A stretch of DNA of 64,000 nucleotides from Tricholomella constricta (GCA_013368375.1 JAACJP010000038.1:186001-250000), one strand, 5' to 3'; positions 11,186 to 22,537 are shown, counted from the stretch's first letter. The notes: a model not told the origin generated them from the sequence alone. Numbers and translations: made by a program.

Positions 11186-12435
11186 TCGCAACGACTCGGT
11201 GCGGGGTAGCGGTGGCGAAGACGGCCGGGGATAATGTGAACATGCCACGAATGTGGCGGGCAGCGTCGGGGTTGTCGCGGTGGAACTTGCGTACCAGATC
11301 GGGGGCGGTGACATTTTCGCGAGGTTCCCATGAAGCTTCTTCGTAACCATAGCCTTTCCACAGGACCTTGTACTGTAGTTTTTTGCGGAAGGTTCGGCTA
11401 TCGAGGATCTTTTCAACTTCGTAATGGGGTTCGTCGTCGATTATGTCGGGGGGAGGAGGAGGATTGGACCGACGACCTTCGATCGGATCAGCGACGGCGG
11501 GGATGAGTTTCACGACGTGGAAGACTGGGTGGATGCGCTTCATGGACTGAGGCAGCAGGAGGCGGTATGCGAGCGGGCCGACTCGCCTTTGCACGACAAA
11601 AGGGCCAAGGTAGCGATGCGACAATTTCTTAGATGGTCGGGTCGTAGAAATGTCGGTCGCGTCCAAGTACACCTTGTCGCCAGGCTGGTAGTCGGGCGTT
11701 GGGGCGTGTCGCTGGTTGTAGTACCGCTCCATGTCGTCTTTGGCCTTTGAGAGCGCCGCCTTGGCTTCTTCCTGTGCTTCCTTCATGCGCTCCACAAACT
11801 CGTCGGCCGACTCGTTCTTGGAAGCGCCCCGACGTGGCTCAAAGCCCATGCGTGGATGCCGACCAGTGTCGAGCAGGAAGGGGGTCTGCTGCGTCGCCGA
11901 ATGTACATGGTTGTTGTAACTGAATTCGGCGTCAGGCAAGAGGTCCTCCCAGTCGTTCTGACGCTCATTGCAGAAGACCCGCAAGAACTGTTCCAGCTCC
12001 TGGTTGACGCGTTCGGTCTGTCCGTCGGTCTGCGGGTGATACGCCGTCGAAGCCGACAGCTTGATACCCAGGAGTCGGTAGAGTTCGCGCGTGAATTCGG
12101 CGACGAACTGTGGACCTCGATCGGAGACAAAGGCATCTGGGAGACCGTGGAGCTTCCAGACGTGGCGCCGGTAGAGGTTCGCCGCCCCCAAAGCCGAACA
12201 AGTCGTGTGCGACGCGATGAAGTGCGCGCGTTTTCCGACCGAATCCACGACGTTCATGATCGCGTCGTGGCCATTGGACTCGGGGAGTTCGGTGATGAAG
12301 TCGACCGACACGACATTCCATCGGCCTTCGGGAATGGGGAGCGGCTGCAGCTGTCCGACGGGGAGTTGGCGGCGGGGTTTCGTGCGCAAGCACATGTCGC
12401 AGGTGCTGGTGTAGGAACCGATGAAGTGCGACATC
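11169..12435 (-). CDS. Ty3 element 1 pol, 3' part: integrase core and chromodomain
   Basis: This is the continuation of the pol polyprotein after the foldback-like insertion. In order it shows the second half of the integrase zinc-binding region (TCDMCLRTKPRR), the catalytic core with VSVDFITELPES, FVSDRGPQFVAEF and a glutamate in DGQTERVNQELEQFL, the GPY/F-like region (HRYLGPFVVQRRVGPLAYRL) and a C-terminal chromodomain (EVEKILDSRTFRKKLQYKVL followed by WKGYGYEEASWEP). Chromodomains of this group bind modified histone H3 and steer integration to heterochromatin. The frame ends at the polypurine tract, 1 nt before the LTR. Confidence 0.9.
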
Positions 12436-12699
12436 CAGGGCAGGGCACTACAATGTAATGTGACCGACGCTCTAGCGGGCCTATACAGTGTACCGTAGTT
12501 GACGCATCCAGCGGGTCCTCTGTGCTGTAGCGGACCTCTGTACAGTGTGTGGTTGTTAACGCAATACACTGTATCGTGGTTTACTGCAGCAGCGGGCTCT
12601 CTACACCCACAGAGAGCCATTGGACCTGTAGCCAAACCGTCCAGGTATATTGTACGGAATTCACGGCCGGATTCCGGGTCGGACAGTGCATGGAAACTC

Positions 12700-14450
12700 T
12701 GGCTGGATGTGCACGGAAACTATGGCTGAACGTGCACGGAAACTACGTTCAAAACCCGGATTGAGTACTGGACGGAAACCACAGCAGCGGGTGCATGGAA
12801 ATTCCGGCCGATATCCGGATCGGATTGTGCACGGGTAGCTCAGCAACAATCCGGATCCGGATAGTGCAGGGGAACTGCACGGGAACAGCACGAGGAGTTC
12901 CGACATCATGCCCGAAACCCGGATTGAGTACTGCATGGAAAGTAAAGCAGCGGGTGCATGGAAATTCCGGCCGATATCCGGATCGGATTGTGGACGGGTA
13001 GCTCAGCAACAGTCCGGATCCGAATAGTGCAGGGGAACTGCACAGGAATGGCACGAGCAGTTCCGAAATCTCGCCCGAAACCCGGATTGAGTACTACACG
13101 GAAACTAGAGTAGCGGGTGCATGGAAAATCCGGCCGATATCCGGATCAGATTGTGGACGGGTAGCTCAGCAATAGTCCGGATCCGGATAGTGCAGGGGAA
13201 CTGCACGGGAATGGCACGAGCAGTTCCGAAATCTCGCCCGAAACCCGGATTGAGTAGTACACGGAAACTAGAGTAGCGGGTGCATGGAAAATCCGGCCGA
13301 TATCCGGATCGGATTGTGGACGGGTAGCTCAGCAACAGTCCGGATCCGGATAGTGCAGGGGAACTGCAAGGGAATGGCATGAGCAGTTCCGGAATCTCGC
13401 CCGAAACCCGGATTGAGTGCTGCACGGAAAGTAAAGCAGCGGGTGCATAGAAAATTCGGCCGATATCCGGATCGGATTGTCCACGGGTAGCTCAGCAACA
13501 ATCCGGATCCGGATAGTGCAGGGGAACTGCACGGAAACTGTTGCACGAGCAGTTCCAAAATCTCGCCCGAAACCCGGATTGAGTGCTGCACGGAAAGTAA
13601 AGCAGCGGGTGCATAGAAAATTCGGCCGATATCCGGATCGGATTGTCCACGGGTAGCTCAGCAACAATCCGGATCCGGATAGTGCAGGGGAACTGCACGG
13701 GAACGGCACGAGCAGTTCTGAAATCTCGCCCGAAACTGAGTACTGCACGGAAAGTAAAGCAGCGGGTGCGCGGAAATTCCGGCCGAAGTCCGGAATGGAT
13801 AGTGCACAGATAGTACGGAAACAATCCGGATTGGATAGTGCAGCAGAACTGCACACAAATTGAGGCACAAGGTATGCAGAAATTGTGCCCGAAACCCGGA
13901 TTGAGTATGCACGGAAAGGAACGCAGCAGGTGCATGGAAATTGCGGCCGATATCCGGATCGGATTGTGCACGGGTAGCTCAGCAACAATCCGGATCCGGA
14001 TAGTGCAGGGGAACTGCACGGAAACTGTTGCACGAGCAGTTCCAAAATCTCGCCCGAAACCCGGATTGAGTGCTGCACGGAAAGGAAAGCAGCGGGTGCA
14101 TGGAAATTCCAGCCGATATCTGGACCGGATTGTGCAAGGGTAGTACAGCAACAATCCGGATTGGATATTGCAGGGGAACTGCATGGAAACTGTTGCATGA
14201 GCAGTTCCGAAATCACGCCGGAAACCCGGATTGAGTACTGCACAGAAAGTAATGCAGCGGGTGCACAGAGATTCTGGCCAATATCCGGACCGGATAGTGT
14301 GCGGATAGTGCAGCAACAATCCGGATTGAATAGTGCAATAGAACTGCATGGAGAAGATATACAGAAATCGTGCCCAGAACTTAGATTGTGTACCGCACAG
14401 CAACTACAGCAGCAGTTGCATAGATACTCAAGCTGATATCCGGATTGGAT
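12700..14450 (+). repeat. left tandem array of the foldback-like element (~163-bp unit)
   Basis: The motif CCCGGATTGAGTACTGCACGG recurs near 12756, 12919, 13081, 13245, 13408, 13574, 13896, 14061 and 14226 with degenerate copies near 13733 and 14383. Each unit also has CCGATATCCGGATCGGATTG and ATCCGGATCCGGATAGTGCA, which are themselves palindrome-rich. Open frames through the array are a by-product of few stop codons, not genes. Confidence 0.9.
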
Positions 14451-15069
14451 AGTATATGGATGGTACAGCAACAACCTGACCAAGGCATCCAACAGTAGGT
14501 GCTCTGAAATTACCCATGGCTTCTATTCACTTTCCACTGTAAGTCTCAGCTTCTGTGCATTGTCTGTGCATGCCTGTCCTGCTTTTGTTGACCCATTGCA
14601 TGTTGGTACCATTACTTCCATGCGACTTCTGCATTCTATTTGCCATGATTCTTGGGAACTTCCATGCATTTAATGCTGCAGCTTTCAATACTTTTGTCCT
14701 GTGGGTTTGTGCTGTGCCATCCAGTTTCAATCCACTTTCTACTTCAGAACATTGTTTCTCTCAATTACAATAGAAAATAACTGTGCAAACTTGGCAGGGA
14801 TTGAGAGACGTCGCAGTAGACTGATCAGGCAGACTTAGCCAGTGTGCACAATTCATTATTGTGCATCACAATTGTGTGCAGAAACACCACACATTAAGGG
14901 CCTGAGATGGAAACCCACATTGGAAAGTAAAGTGAGCATGGGAAGGGCAGCAAAAGCCCCCCTGCTGTAGGTTCTTTGTGCACTCTGTGCAAGAGATTCT
15001 GTGCACAATCCGAGTCAACTCCCAGCTATTGTTTCTATTCACCTTCTGTAGGTTCTGTGTGCTATCCAA
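14451..15069. other. unique centre of the foldback-like element
   Basis: It has no long coding frame; the only frames are 65-80 codons without domains. The sequence is rich in TGTGCA words like the arms and may be decayed repeat. It includes an ATTGTGCA/TGCACAAT type palindrome around 14847-14880. Confidence 0.55.
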
Positions 15070-16435
15070 TCTGTGGTGTTGCTGTATTATTTGTGCATTA
15101 TTCAATCTGGATATCAGTCAGAATTTCCATGCGGACTTCGGCCGGAATTTTCGTGCACCCGCTGCTCTAGTTTCCGTGTAGTACTCAATCCGGGTTTCAG
15201 GCGTGATTTCGGAACTGCGCGTGCAACAGTTTCCGTGCAGTTCCCCTGCATTATCCGGATCCGGACTGTTGCTGAGCTACCCGTCCACAATCCGATCCGG
15301 ATAACGGCCGGAATTTCCATGCACCCGCTACTCTAGTTTCCGTGTAGTACTCAATCCGGGTTTCGGGCACAATTTCTGCATACCTTGTGCCTCAATTTGC
15401 GTGCAGTTCTGCTGCACTATCCAATCCGGATTGTTTCCGTACTATCTGTGCACTATCAGATCCCGATATCGGCCACAATTTCCGTGCACCGGCTGCTGTA
15501 CTTTCCGTCCAGTGCTCAATCCAGGTTTCGGGGAACTGCTCGTGCAACAGTTTCCGTGCAGTTCCCCTGCACTATCCGGATCCGGATTGTTTCTGTACTA
15601 CCCGTGCACTATCCGATCTGGACTTCGGCCGGAATTTTCGTGCACCCGCTGCTGTGGTTTCCGTCCAGTACTCAATCCGGGTTTTGAACGTAGTTTCCAT
15701 GCACGTTCAGCCGTAGTTTCCGTGCACATCCTGCCAGAGTTTCCGTGCACTATCCAGATCCGGATTGTTGCTGAACTACCCGTGCACAGTCCGGTCCAGA
15801 TATCAGCCGGAATTTCTGTGCACCCGCTGCTTTACTTTCCGTGCAGTACTCATTCCGGGTTTCGGGCGTGATTTCGGAACTGCTCGTGCTGTTCCCGTGC
15901 AGTTCCCCTGCACTATCCGGATCCGGATTGCTGCTGTACTACCCGTCCACAATCCGATCCGGATATCGGCCGGATTTTCCATGCACCCGCTGCTGTGGTT
16001 TCCGTCCAGTACTCAATCCGGGTTTTGAACGTGGTTTCCGTACACATTCAGCCGTAGTTTCCGTGCACATCCTGCCAGAGTTTCCGTGCACTATCCAGAT
16101 CCGGATTGTTGCTGAACTACCCGTGCACAGTCCGGTCCAGATATCAGCTGGAATTTCTGTGCACCCGCTGCTTTACTTTCCGTGCAGTACTCATTCTGGG
16201 TTTCGGGCGTGATTTCGGAACTGCTCGTGCTGTTCCCGTGCAGTTGCCCTGCACTATCCGGATCCGGATTGTTGCTGTACTACCCGTCCACAATCCGATC
16301 CGGATATCGGCCGGATTTTCCATGCACCCGCTGCTGTGGTTTCCGTCCAGTACTCAATCCGGGTTTTGAACGTGGTTTCCGTACACATTCAGCCGTAGTT
16401 TCCGTGCACATCCAGCCAGAGTTTCCATGCACTAC
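15070..16435 (-). repeat. right tandem array of the foldback-like element, inverted
   Basis: It is the reverse complement of the left array. The marker TACTCAATCCGGGTTT recurs near 15183, 15348, 15515, 15670, 15846, 16010, 16186 and 16348, so about 8 units of 160-176 bp. Confidence 0.9.
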
Positions 16436-16704
16436 CCAACCCGGAATCCGGCCGTGAATTCCGTACAATATACCCGGATGGTTTGGCTACAGGTCCAATG
16501 GCTCTCTGTGGGTGTAGAGAGCCCGCTGCTGCAGTAAACCACGATACAGTGTATTGAGTCCGCTACTTCGTCAATAACCACACACTGTAAAGACGTCCGC
16601 TACAGCACAGAGGACCCGCTGGATGCGTCAACTACGGTACAATGTATAGGCCCGCTAGAGCGTCGGTCACATTACAGTGTAGTGTCTGTATGTGCGACAT
16701 CTGG

Positions 16705-19468
16705 GGCCACCAGTAGTTGCGCGACACCAGCTCTAACGTCTTCCAGCGACCTGGGTGACCGGCGACCTTGGAGTCATGGTGGTGCTCCACGATGCGTCGG
16801 CGGAGGTCAGGAACGTTCGGGACATAGATCCGTCCACGGAACGTGAGCAGACCGCCTTCCTCTCCCCACTCGCCAAAGCGAAGGGAGCGACCGGCGATCT
16901 TGGATGCCTTGACCAGTTGCGCCGCTTTCGCGACCGCATCCTCCTGTGCGCCATCGCGGTTGCCCTTGCGAATTGCCTTCAGCACGTCATCCTCTTCTCC
17001 GACCAATACAAGACCTTCAGTCGCGCGAACCGCGAAGAACTCGGGTTTGAGCAGTACGATGTCGGCGTTGTCAGCACTTCCGTCGCCATGGTCGGAGCGG
17101 CGCGATAACGCGTCGGGCTTGCCCATGCTACGGCCAGGACGGTGGTGGAGGGCGAAGTCGAAGTTAGCGAGGTAGAGCGACCATCGGGCTTGACGCCGAT
17201 TGAGTTTCTTTGCGGTGAGGAAGTACTCAAGGTTCTTGTGGTCGGTCCAGATCTCCACCTTGTGCTTTGCGCCTTCTACGAAGTGTCGCCACTCCTCCAG
17301 AGACCGGATGATCGCTAGCATCTCCTTGTCATGGATCTCGTAGTTCCGCTCGACGGCGTTCAAGCTCTTTGAGTAGAACGCGACGGGGTGCCATTTGCCG
17401 TCGGACGGCGACTCTTGCGACAGGACCGCGCCCGTTGCGAAGTCAGATGAATCGGCTTCGATGCGGTACGATCGGTCGTCGTCAGGGAACATGAGAACGG
17501 GCCCCGATGTGATCGCCGACTTCAGAAGGCCAAAGGCCGACTGCTCCGACTCTCCCCATCGCCAGGTGACGTCCTTGCCCGTCAGATCGAACAGGGGTCG
17601 GGCGTGATGCGAGAAGTCCTGGATGAACCGTCGGTAGAAGTTAGTGAAGCCTAGGAATGCTTGCACTTCCTTCTTGTTCTTCGGCGCTGGCCATTCCAAC
17701 ACTCCAGCGACCTTAACAGGGTCCATCTCCGCTTGCCCTTGCGAAATGATCAGCCCCAGATACTCAATCTTGGTCTGTTCGAATTCGCATTTCTCGGGCT
17801 TTAAGAACAACTGATGTTCGCGGAGTCGGTCCAGTACTAGTCGCGCGACCCGACGGTGTTCCTCTAGAGTCTTGGTATAAATCAAGATGTCGTCGAGGTA
17901 CACGCAAACAACACCTTCGGCGATCAGATCGCGGAAAATATCATTCATCATGGTCTGAAATGTGGCGGGGCTGTTCGTGAGGCCGAAGAACATGACGAGC
18001 GGCTCAAAGAGACCGCGGTTCGTCCGAAACGCTGCCTTCCACTCGTCGCCTTCCTTGATCCGAACATTGTTGTACCCCCATCGGACGTCCAGCTTGGTGA
18101 AGTACCGCGCGCCGCGAAGGTTATTCACCAGTTCGCTAATGAGGGGCAGCGGGTATCGGTTCTTCACCGTGAGCGCATTGAGCGTCCGATAGTCCTGTAC
18201 CAGGCGGAGCGACCCGTCCTTCTTCTTGATGAAGAAGACCGGTGATGCCATGGGCGACTTGGACGGTCGGATACGACCCGTCTCGAGATTCTCTTTGAGA
18301 AACGCGTCGAGTTCAACCTGTTCCGCCGGTGACAGCGGGTAGACCTTCGTGCCGGTTGGCGACGCGCCCGGCTCCAGTTCGATCGCATGGTCCCATTGCT
18401 TGCGCTCTGGGAGCTCATCGAACGCAACTTTGGAGAAGACATCTTCAAAGTCATGGAGGTGGGTGGGTACGGCGTCGCGGAACGTTTTGGGCACGGAGTT
18501 AGCAGCGTGCGCTTCCGCAAGTCGCTGCGATGTCGTTTGGCTGGCCCGAATATGTTCGGCGGTCGGGGTCGGATGGATCGCGGTCGCGAAGATGCGATCG
18601 CCATTCAGGAAGGTCTCCGTCAGGAAGTCGTCGGACTCTGGGTCGGGTTCCTCCAGGATCGGAGTGTAGGGGAGGAACTCGTCGTCATCAGAGTCGTCCT
18701 CCACGTACGGATTGGTCGGGGCCCGCAGGTCAGGCTCAATCGTTGGGATGCCATCGGCTCGACAGGCACGGATTGCTGCGCGCACTTTGGTACGTGCGCG
18801 CCGATCAGCTTTGACCTCATCCTTGCAGGTGTCGCACTGCATCGGACAGCGACTCATCTTCACCTCTTTGGTCTCCCAGTCGATCTCAGGGTTGTGGTTT
18901 TTAAGCCAGTTGAACCCGAGGATCATGTCGTGCTTGCCTAACTGGGTGACCCCGAAGACGGCTCGTTCGGTATGACCATTGTATCGCAAGACAGCTTCTA
19001 CGATGCAAGAGACCGAACCGCCTTCGTTGAGGGTGCCGTCTACGTTGTAAACTGGGGATGGCCGACTAAGCACCTTGGTCGTGAGTTTGTGTTTCTCGAC
19101 GAAAGCGATATTGAGAAAGCTGCCGGTCGCTCCGCTGTCCACTAGCGCAGTGACGGCGTGCGACTCCTGGGTGTCGGTGGTCTCCAGTTCAACGTTGAGC
19201 CACAGGGATCTGGGGCAGGGGGAGGCAGCGGCGATGAAGCGACTAGGAAGTCGCTTTTCCCAGCGGGGTAGGCCACGACGCGACGGAGCGATCGGCTTTG
19301 CGACTGCGATCGGTGTCGTCGGGCCGGAGGGGTTTTGTACGTCTTTGTCGGTCGGTTCACCCATAGGAATAGCAGCAATATTAGGTGTATTGGCATATTC
19401 TACGGATAAAGGAGCGAACCGATTACGACTAGACAACGGGGGCGTACGTTCCACCCGTTGTGCGATTA
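16705..19468 (-). CDS. Ty3 element 1 pol, 5' part: protease, RT, RNase H, integrase N-terminus
   Basis: This minus-strand frame is entered from gag by a likely -1 frameshift at 19469-19475. It shows a retropepsin motif (TALVDSGATGSFLN), a complete Ty3 reverse transcriptase with LVQDYRTLNALTVKNRYPLP and the catalytic VYLDDILIYTKT, RNase H with RIEADSSDFATGAVLSQ and the tether region, then the HHCC start of integrase (VEHHHDSKVAGHPGRWKTLE, NYWWPQM). It is broken at 16692 by the foldback-like element; the remainder is 11169-12435. The first GTG in frame is 19454 and no suitable ATG precedes the protease, consistent with expression only as a fusion with gag. Confidence 0.9.
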
Positions 19469-20710
19469 AAAACCCTCCTCAGCGTCGGAGGTGCCCGCGT
19501 CGGGCGACGATGGAGTCTGGTCGGCGGGAACTGCGTCCTTGCGGGCTAGACACTCCATGATGAGCGCCTCCAGCTCGTCGTCGAGCATGTGGCGCACGTC
19601 CCAGCGCAAGGGACAGTCACGCGAGTAGTGACCCTTCTTCTTGCACCGGAAGCAGTGGTCGTCGGCAGGTGCGACCCGGTCGCGCATGCGATCGACATCC
19701 ATCGGGACACCCTGGGGGAGCGGCCTAGGGGCTGGTGCGATGGGAGCGCGAGGGGCGGGGGGGGCAGAAGCGGGAGTGGGAATGGGAGTGGGGGCAGTAG
19801 CGAACGCCCATCGTGCGGCTACGGCGGTGGTCGGGCGGCCGTCCGGCGCCTTTGTCGGGACCATCCGACGGTGGAAGTCGTCCTCCGACCTCATGATGAA
19901 GTCTTGAGAACGGGCGATCCTCAGCCACTCCTCAATCTTCTCGTCGTGCGGGCGACCCGTGGTGATGCTTCCAAGTCGCCTCGAAAGCTTTGGGTCCATT
20001 CCCCGACGGAATTTGAGGACCAGGTGGCGCCCATCGGGGTAGCCTGCCTTGACCCACAGGGATCGGAACGAGTCGATGTATTCGTCAATCGACCGACCGT
20101 TCTGGAAGTACGCCGTCGACTCCAAGATGAGCGCGGCGTCAGCGACTTCGTCGAAGAGGAAGAACTCGCCGCGGAAGGTGTCTTCGAAGTCCTTCCAGGC
20201 GGGAAAGACGTCCTTGGCGGTTCCGAACTGGAACACCCGACTGACGAAGTCGGCGGCTCGTCCGTGCTGCATGTACGACAGCACCCATACGATTCGGGCG
20301 TGGTCGTCGGCGAAACTTCCCCCGCACAAGGAGAAGTAGAGGTTGCAGGCGTTCCAGAACGCGCGACCGCCTGACCGGGCGCCGTCGTAAATGGGAGGGG
20401 GCGACGGTCGGAGGTGGTGCGATCCTGATTGCGGAGCGCCTGGCAGCAGAGGGGTCGTCGCAGGCGACGGAGGGATCGTCTCAGGCGGCGGAGGGGTCGT
20501 GTCTGCTTCGGGAGCAGCGGGGGTGGGATTGGGGGGTGTCCCCGACATGAGTTTTTCGAAAAGAGCGGAGAGGCGGTCCATAGAGGCCGAGTTGGATGTG
20601 TTGGAGGCGGAGAGAGCCGAAATCGTGGCTTCCATATTCGCCAACCGCTCCTCCGTCGTGAGGAAGGGAGAGAACGGTCGTTCGAGCGGCATGTCACCAA
20701 ATTCGGACAT
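19466..20710 (-). CDS. Ty3 element 1 gag
   Basis: The 414-residue capsid/nucleocapsid precursor starts at ATG 20710. It has an N-terminal helix (TEERLANMEATISALSAS), a proline-rich linker, the retrotransposon gag capsid domain (around FSLCGGSFADDHARIVWVLS through SIDEYIDSFRSLWVKAGYPD) and a C-terminal zinc knuckle C-X2-C-X4-H-X4-C in CFRCKKKGHYSRDC. The stop TAA at 19466-19468 follows a slippery heptamer. About 126 nt of leader separate it from the 5' LTR. Confidence 0.9.
   Translation of the reverse strand: MSEFGDMPLERPFSPFLTTEERLANMEATISALSASNTSNSASMDRLSALFEKLMSGTPPNPTPAAPEADTTPPPPETIPPSPATTPLLPGAPQSGSHHLRPSPPPIYDGARSGGRAFWNACNLYFSLCGGSFADDHARIVWVLSYMQHGRAADFVSRVFQFGTAKDVFPAWKDFEDTFRGEFFLFDEVADAALILESTAYFQNGRSIDEYIDSFRSLWVKAGYPDGRHLVLKFRRGMDPKLSRRLGSITTGRPHDEKIEEWLRIARSQDFIMRSEDDFHRRMVPTKAPDGRPTTAVAARWAFATAPTPIPTPASAPPAPRAPIAPAPRPLPQGVPMDVDRMRDRVAPADDHCFRCKKKGHYSRDCPLRWDVRHMLDDELEALIMECLARKDAVPADQTPSSPDAGTSDAEEGF
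19469..19475 (-). promoter_or_regulatory. -1 ribosomal frameshift heptamer (gag to pol)
   Basis: On the minus strand the gag codons read GAG GGT TTT TAA. The heptamer G GGT TTT fits X XXY YYZ, is followed at once by the gag stop, and a -1 slip continues as TTT TTA ATC into the protease frame. Confidence 0.75.
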
Positions 20711-20836
20711 CTCGAAACGGGACTGGGCGGGCGATCAGAGCGAGCGCGCGTTGGACGGTCGCGTGTAGCAGACGCGTGTTTCGGCGCGGAAGCTGGTCGG
20801 TCGGCTTCGTCGGGTTTCTAAGAGACACTATTCTGC

Positions 20837-21309
20837 TGTTAGGGCGACCTTTAGAGCAGAGCTTAGTCGTACTGGCAAAGGGGAATCCAAAGTTATATTG
20901 ATGTACAGTAACGAGGTAATTAAGGCTTACCTGGCAAAGGGGAATCCAAAGAGAATAGTGTAAAGGATTCCCAGATGCCAGGGGGCCGGCTATATACAAG
21001 TGGGATACATGAGGGCAGGCTCTCCATAGTGTACTGTACATGTGATAATAACGACATGTGATAACCATGACAGGTGATAATGATGAGCGGGTTCCGGATG
21101 CTGTCTGATGGTAACCGTCGTCGGGATGTCAGGTGATCGGGAATATGAACAGGGAAACGAGGGAAATGACAGGAAGTGAGTAAGGTAAATATATACACCG
21201 ACGCTTGGGTCAGAGCGTGGGGTCGGGATCGCGATCGGTCAGGAGTGAGCGCACGTGTCGGGGAACAGTTGGTGAGCGTCGGAGGGCGCGAACGGGTGTT
21301 CCCCTAACA
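20837..21309 (-). repeat. 5' LTR of Ty3 element 1
   Basis: It is the second 473-bp LTR, nearly identical to 10696-11168, and upstream of gag in the sense direction. Confidence 0.93.
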
Positions 21310-21314
21310 GATGT

Positions 21315-21528
21315 AGTATATAAGCCTGGGTTGGAGATAGAATATCTCCAACCTGAACAATAACAGTATCTTTGGGTTTATACATTGATCGACTCTTAGC
21401 TTGCTCTCTCGTCGCCCTCCTCACGTTTTGCACTGTTGATTGCTCACTTGACTGCATTCAGGACCCTCTTGGCTCGCGCCGGCTTGTAGCTCGTCGCTCG
21501 CCTTCGCCCATCCGGACGTCCTCTAACA
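21315..21528 (+). repeat. 3' LTR of the KH element, second part
   Basis: It continues the LTR interrupted at 10695 and contains the TATATAA box and hairpin. It ends CTAACA, followed by the GGGGC target duplication. Confidence 0.9.
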
Positions 21529-21533
21529 GGGGC

Positions 21534-22537
21534 GGGCTGGAGGGAGCGGCGAACAAGGGGGAGGAGGGAGCGGCATGGTGGGCGCCGAGGATGCGGGCTT
21601 GGATGGCACATGGGCAAGGAACACTGACGCCTTCTTGCGCACGACCTTTGCAAATCCTGAACCGGCTGTGGCCTGAGACTGCGCGCTCGGGGGTACCCCG
21701 TCTATCAATGTCGCTGTCGATGTGCCGTCCTCGGGCCGCAGGGCAGGCAAGCAGAACTGTTTGGGGAGCGCAGGGACAGGCGGGGCGTCCCCATTTTGGT
21801 ATGTGTATTTCTCCCTCAACCTGCCTGTGCTGATCCGCTTCAATTTCCAGATCTTGCTGCTCCCACCCGCCGAGGACGATGACACTCTGTTGGCTCTTCG
21901 TCCCGCTTGCACTCCCACTCGCACTCCCACCCCAGAGCTGCGCGGGCTCCTCCCACTCCCGCCGAAGCACCCGCACCTCCTCCGGGAACGTGTCAATCGA
22001 AAGCTTTAATGACCAGCGGTATTCCTGCTCCTGCCACACCCCTGTCCATGCTGCCCCTGCACAAGCGCAGCAACTGTCATCTGCTTCCCACTCCTCCCCA
22101 TCCCCATCCCAGTGCCTCCCCCCATCCCAGTCCCCACCCCCACCCGCCGCTCCTGTAAACTTGGCTGCCCCATCTCCTGGCCCATCTCCCGGCCCCGGTC
22201 CCGGCCCCGCTCAACACTCATGCTCACCCTCCCCCTCCTTCCCCTCCCCCTGCCCGCGCGCTCAGGTTCTCGTCCCGCCGGAAGCGTCCCGACACTTTCC
22301 GTGTCAGCGTCTTCAGCCTTCCGCGCCCTCCGCCTCCCCCACTGGTGCTGGGCACTACAGTCACCCTGTGCACAAGCCCGCACGCGCCCTCCCACAATGC
22401 GAGGTCCTGCGCTTTGAAATGGTGGTGCAGATCCGGATCCGGTTCTGGCCCCCCGATAGCGACGAGGCTGGTATGATGCAAGTTGCCACACAAGCACGCA
22501 TCAATGTAATTCTGTTAAACCAGTACACTCTAATAGA
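21534..22537. other. interior of the Mutator-like element, proline-rich possible host fragment
   Basis: Minus-strand frames read like pieces of a fungal low-complexity regulatory protein: LKTLTRKVSGRFRRDEN near 22290-22340, KLSIDTFPEEVRVLRREWEE near 21950-22010, and a proline-rich stretch with PPVPALP near 21770. The pieces are in different frames and I cannot assign exons or a family. Their position inside the terminal repeats makes captured host DNA possible. Confidence 0.35.

Larger units (their letters stand above)
12436..16691. mobile_element. foldback-like element with tandem-repeat inverted arms
   Basis: The element splits the integrase gene of Ty3 element 1. GTGCGACATC at 12426-12435 and at 16692-16701 is the target duplication (10 bp), and removing the insert restores the integrase frame. 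The outermost 250 bp form imperfect inverted repeats (12445-12690 against 16440-16682, starting CACTAC inward). Inside them, tandem arrays of a 163-bp unit run in opposite directions: about 11 units at 12700-14450 and about 8 at 15070-16435, separated by a unique centre of about 600 bp. No transposase gene is visible. Long inverted arms of tandem repeats plus a 9-10 bp duplication match foldback elements, which are moved in trans. Confidence 0.85.
10696..21309 (-). mobile_element. Ty3 (chromodomain) LTR retrotransposon, element 1
   Basis: The two LTRs 10696-11168 and 20837-21309 are 473 bp each, begin TGTTAGGG and end CCTAACA, and differ at one position that I noticed. GATGT at 10691-10695 and 21310-21314 is the target duplication. 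The sense strand is minus: gag 20710-19466, pro-RT-RNaseH-integrase from 19469, with the integrase interrupted by a 4.3-kb insertion at 12436-16691, then the rest of integrase and a chromodomain to 11169. Apart from that insertion the frames are open, so the copy was probably active until it was hit. Confidence 0.93.
8850..21528 (+). mobile_element. non-autonomous LTR retrotransposon encoding a KH-domain protein
   Basis: The 5' LTR is 8850-9305 and the 3' LTR begins at 10454, is interrupted at 10695 by a Ty3 element and resumes to 21528. Both LTRs are 456 bp, start TGTAAGG and end CTAACA. The outer flanks 8845-8849 and 21529-21533 are both GGGGC, a clean 5-bp target duplication. The internal region (9306-10453) is only 1.15 kb and has one gene, no protease, reverse transcriptase or integrase, so movement must rely on enzymes from another element. 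The LTR copies differ at only a few positions (for example near 9152 and 21371), so the insertion is young. Confidence 0.9.

Noticed and set aside
12749..14492. Long minus-strand open frames up to 387 codons repeating PCTIRSGYRPEFPCTRC-like sequence
   Set aside because: They run through the tandem 163-bp repeat array, shift frame from unit to unit and have mirror images in the inverted arm; stop-poor repeat, not a gene.
12700..16435. Regularly spaced repeats resembling a CRISPR array
   Set aside because: The repeat unit is about 163 bp without unique spacers, the two arrays are inverted copies, and the setting is a eukaryotic transposon.
12436..16691. Classification as a CACTA (EnSpm) element from the CACTAC ends
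   Set aside because: CACTA elements make 3-bp duplications and end exactly at CACTA; here about 9-13 further bases lie outside and the duplication is 10 bp.
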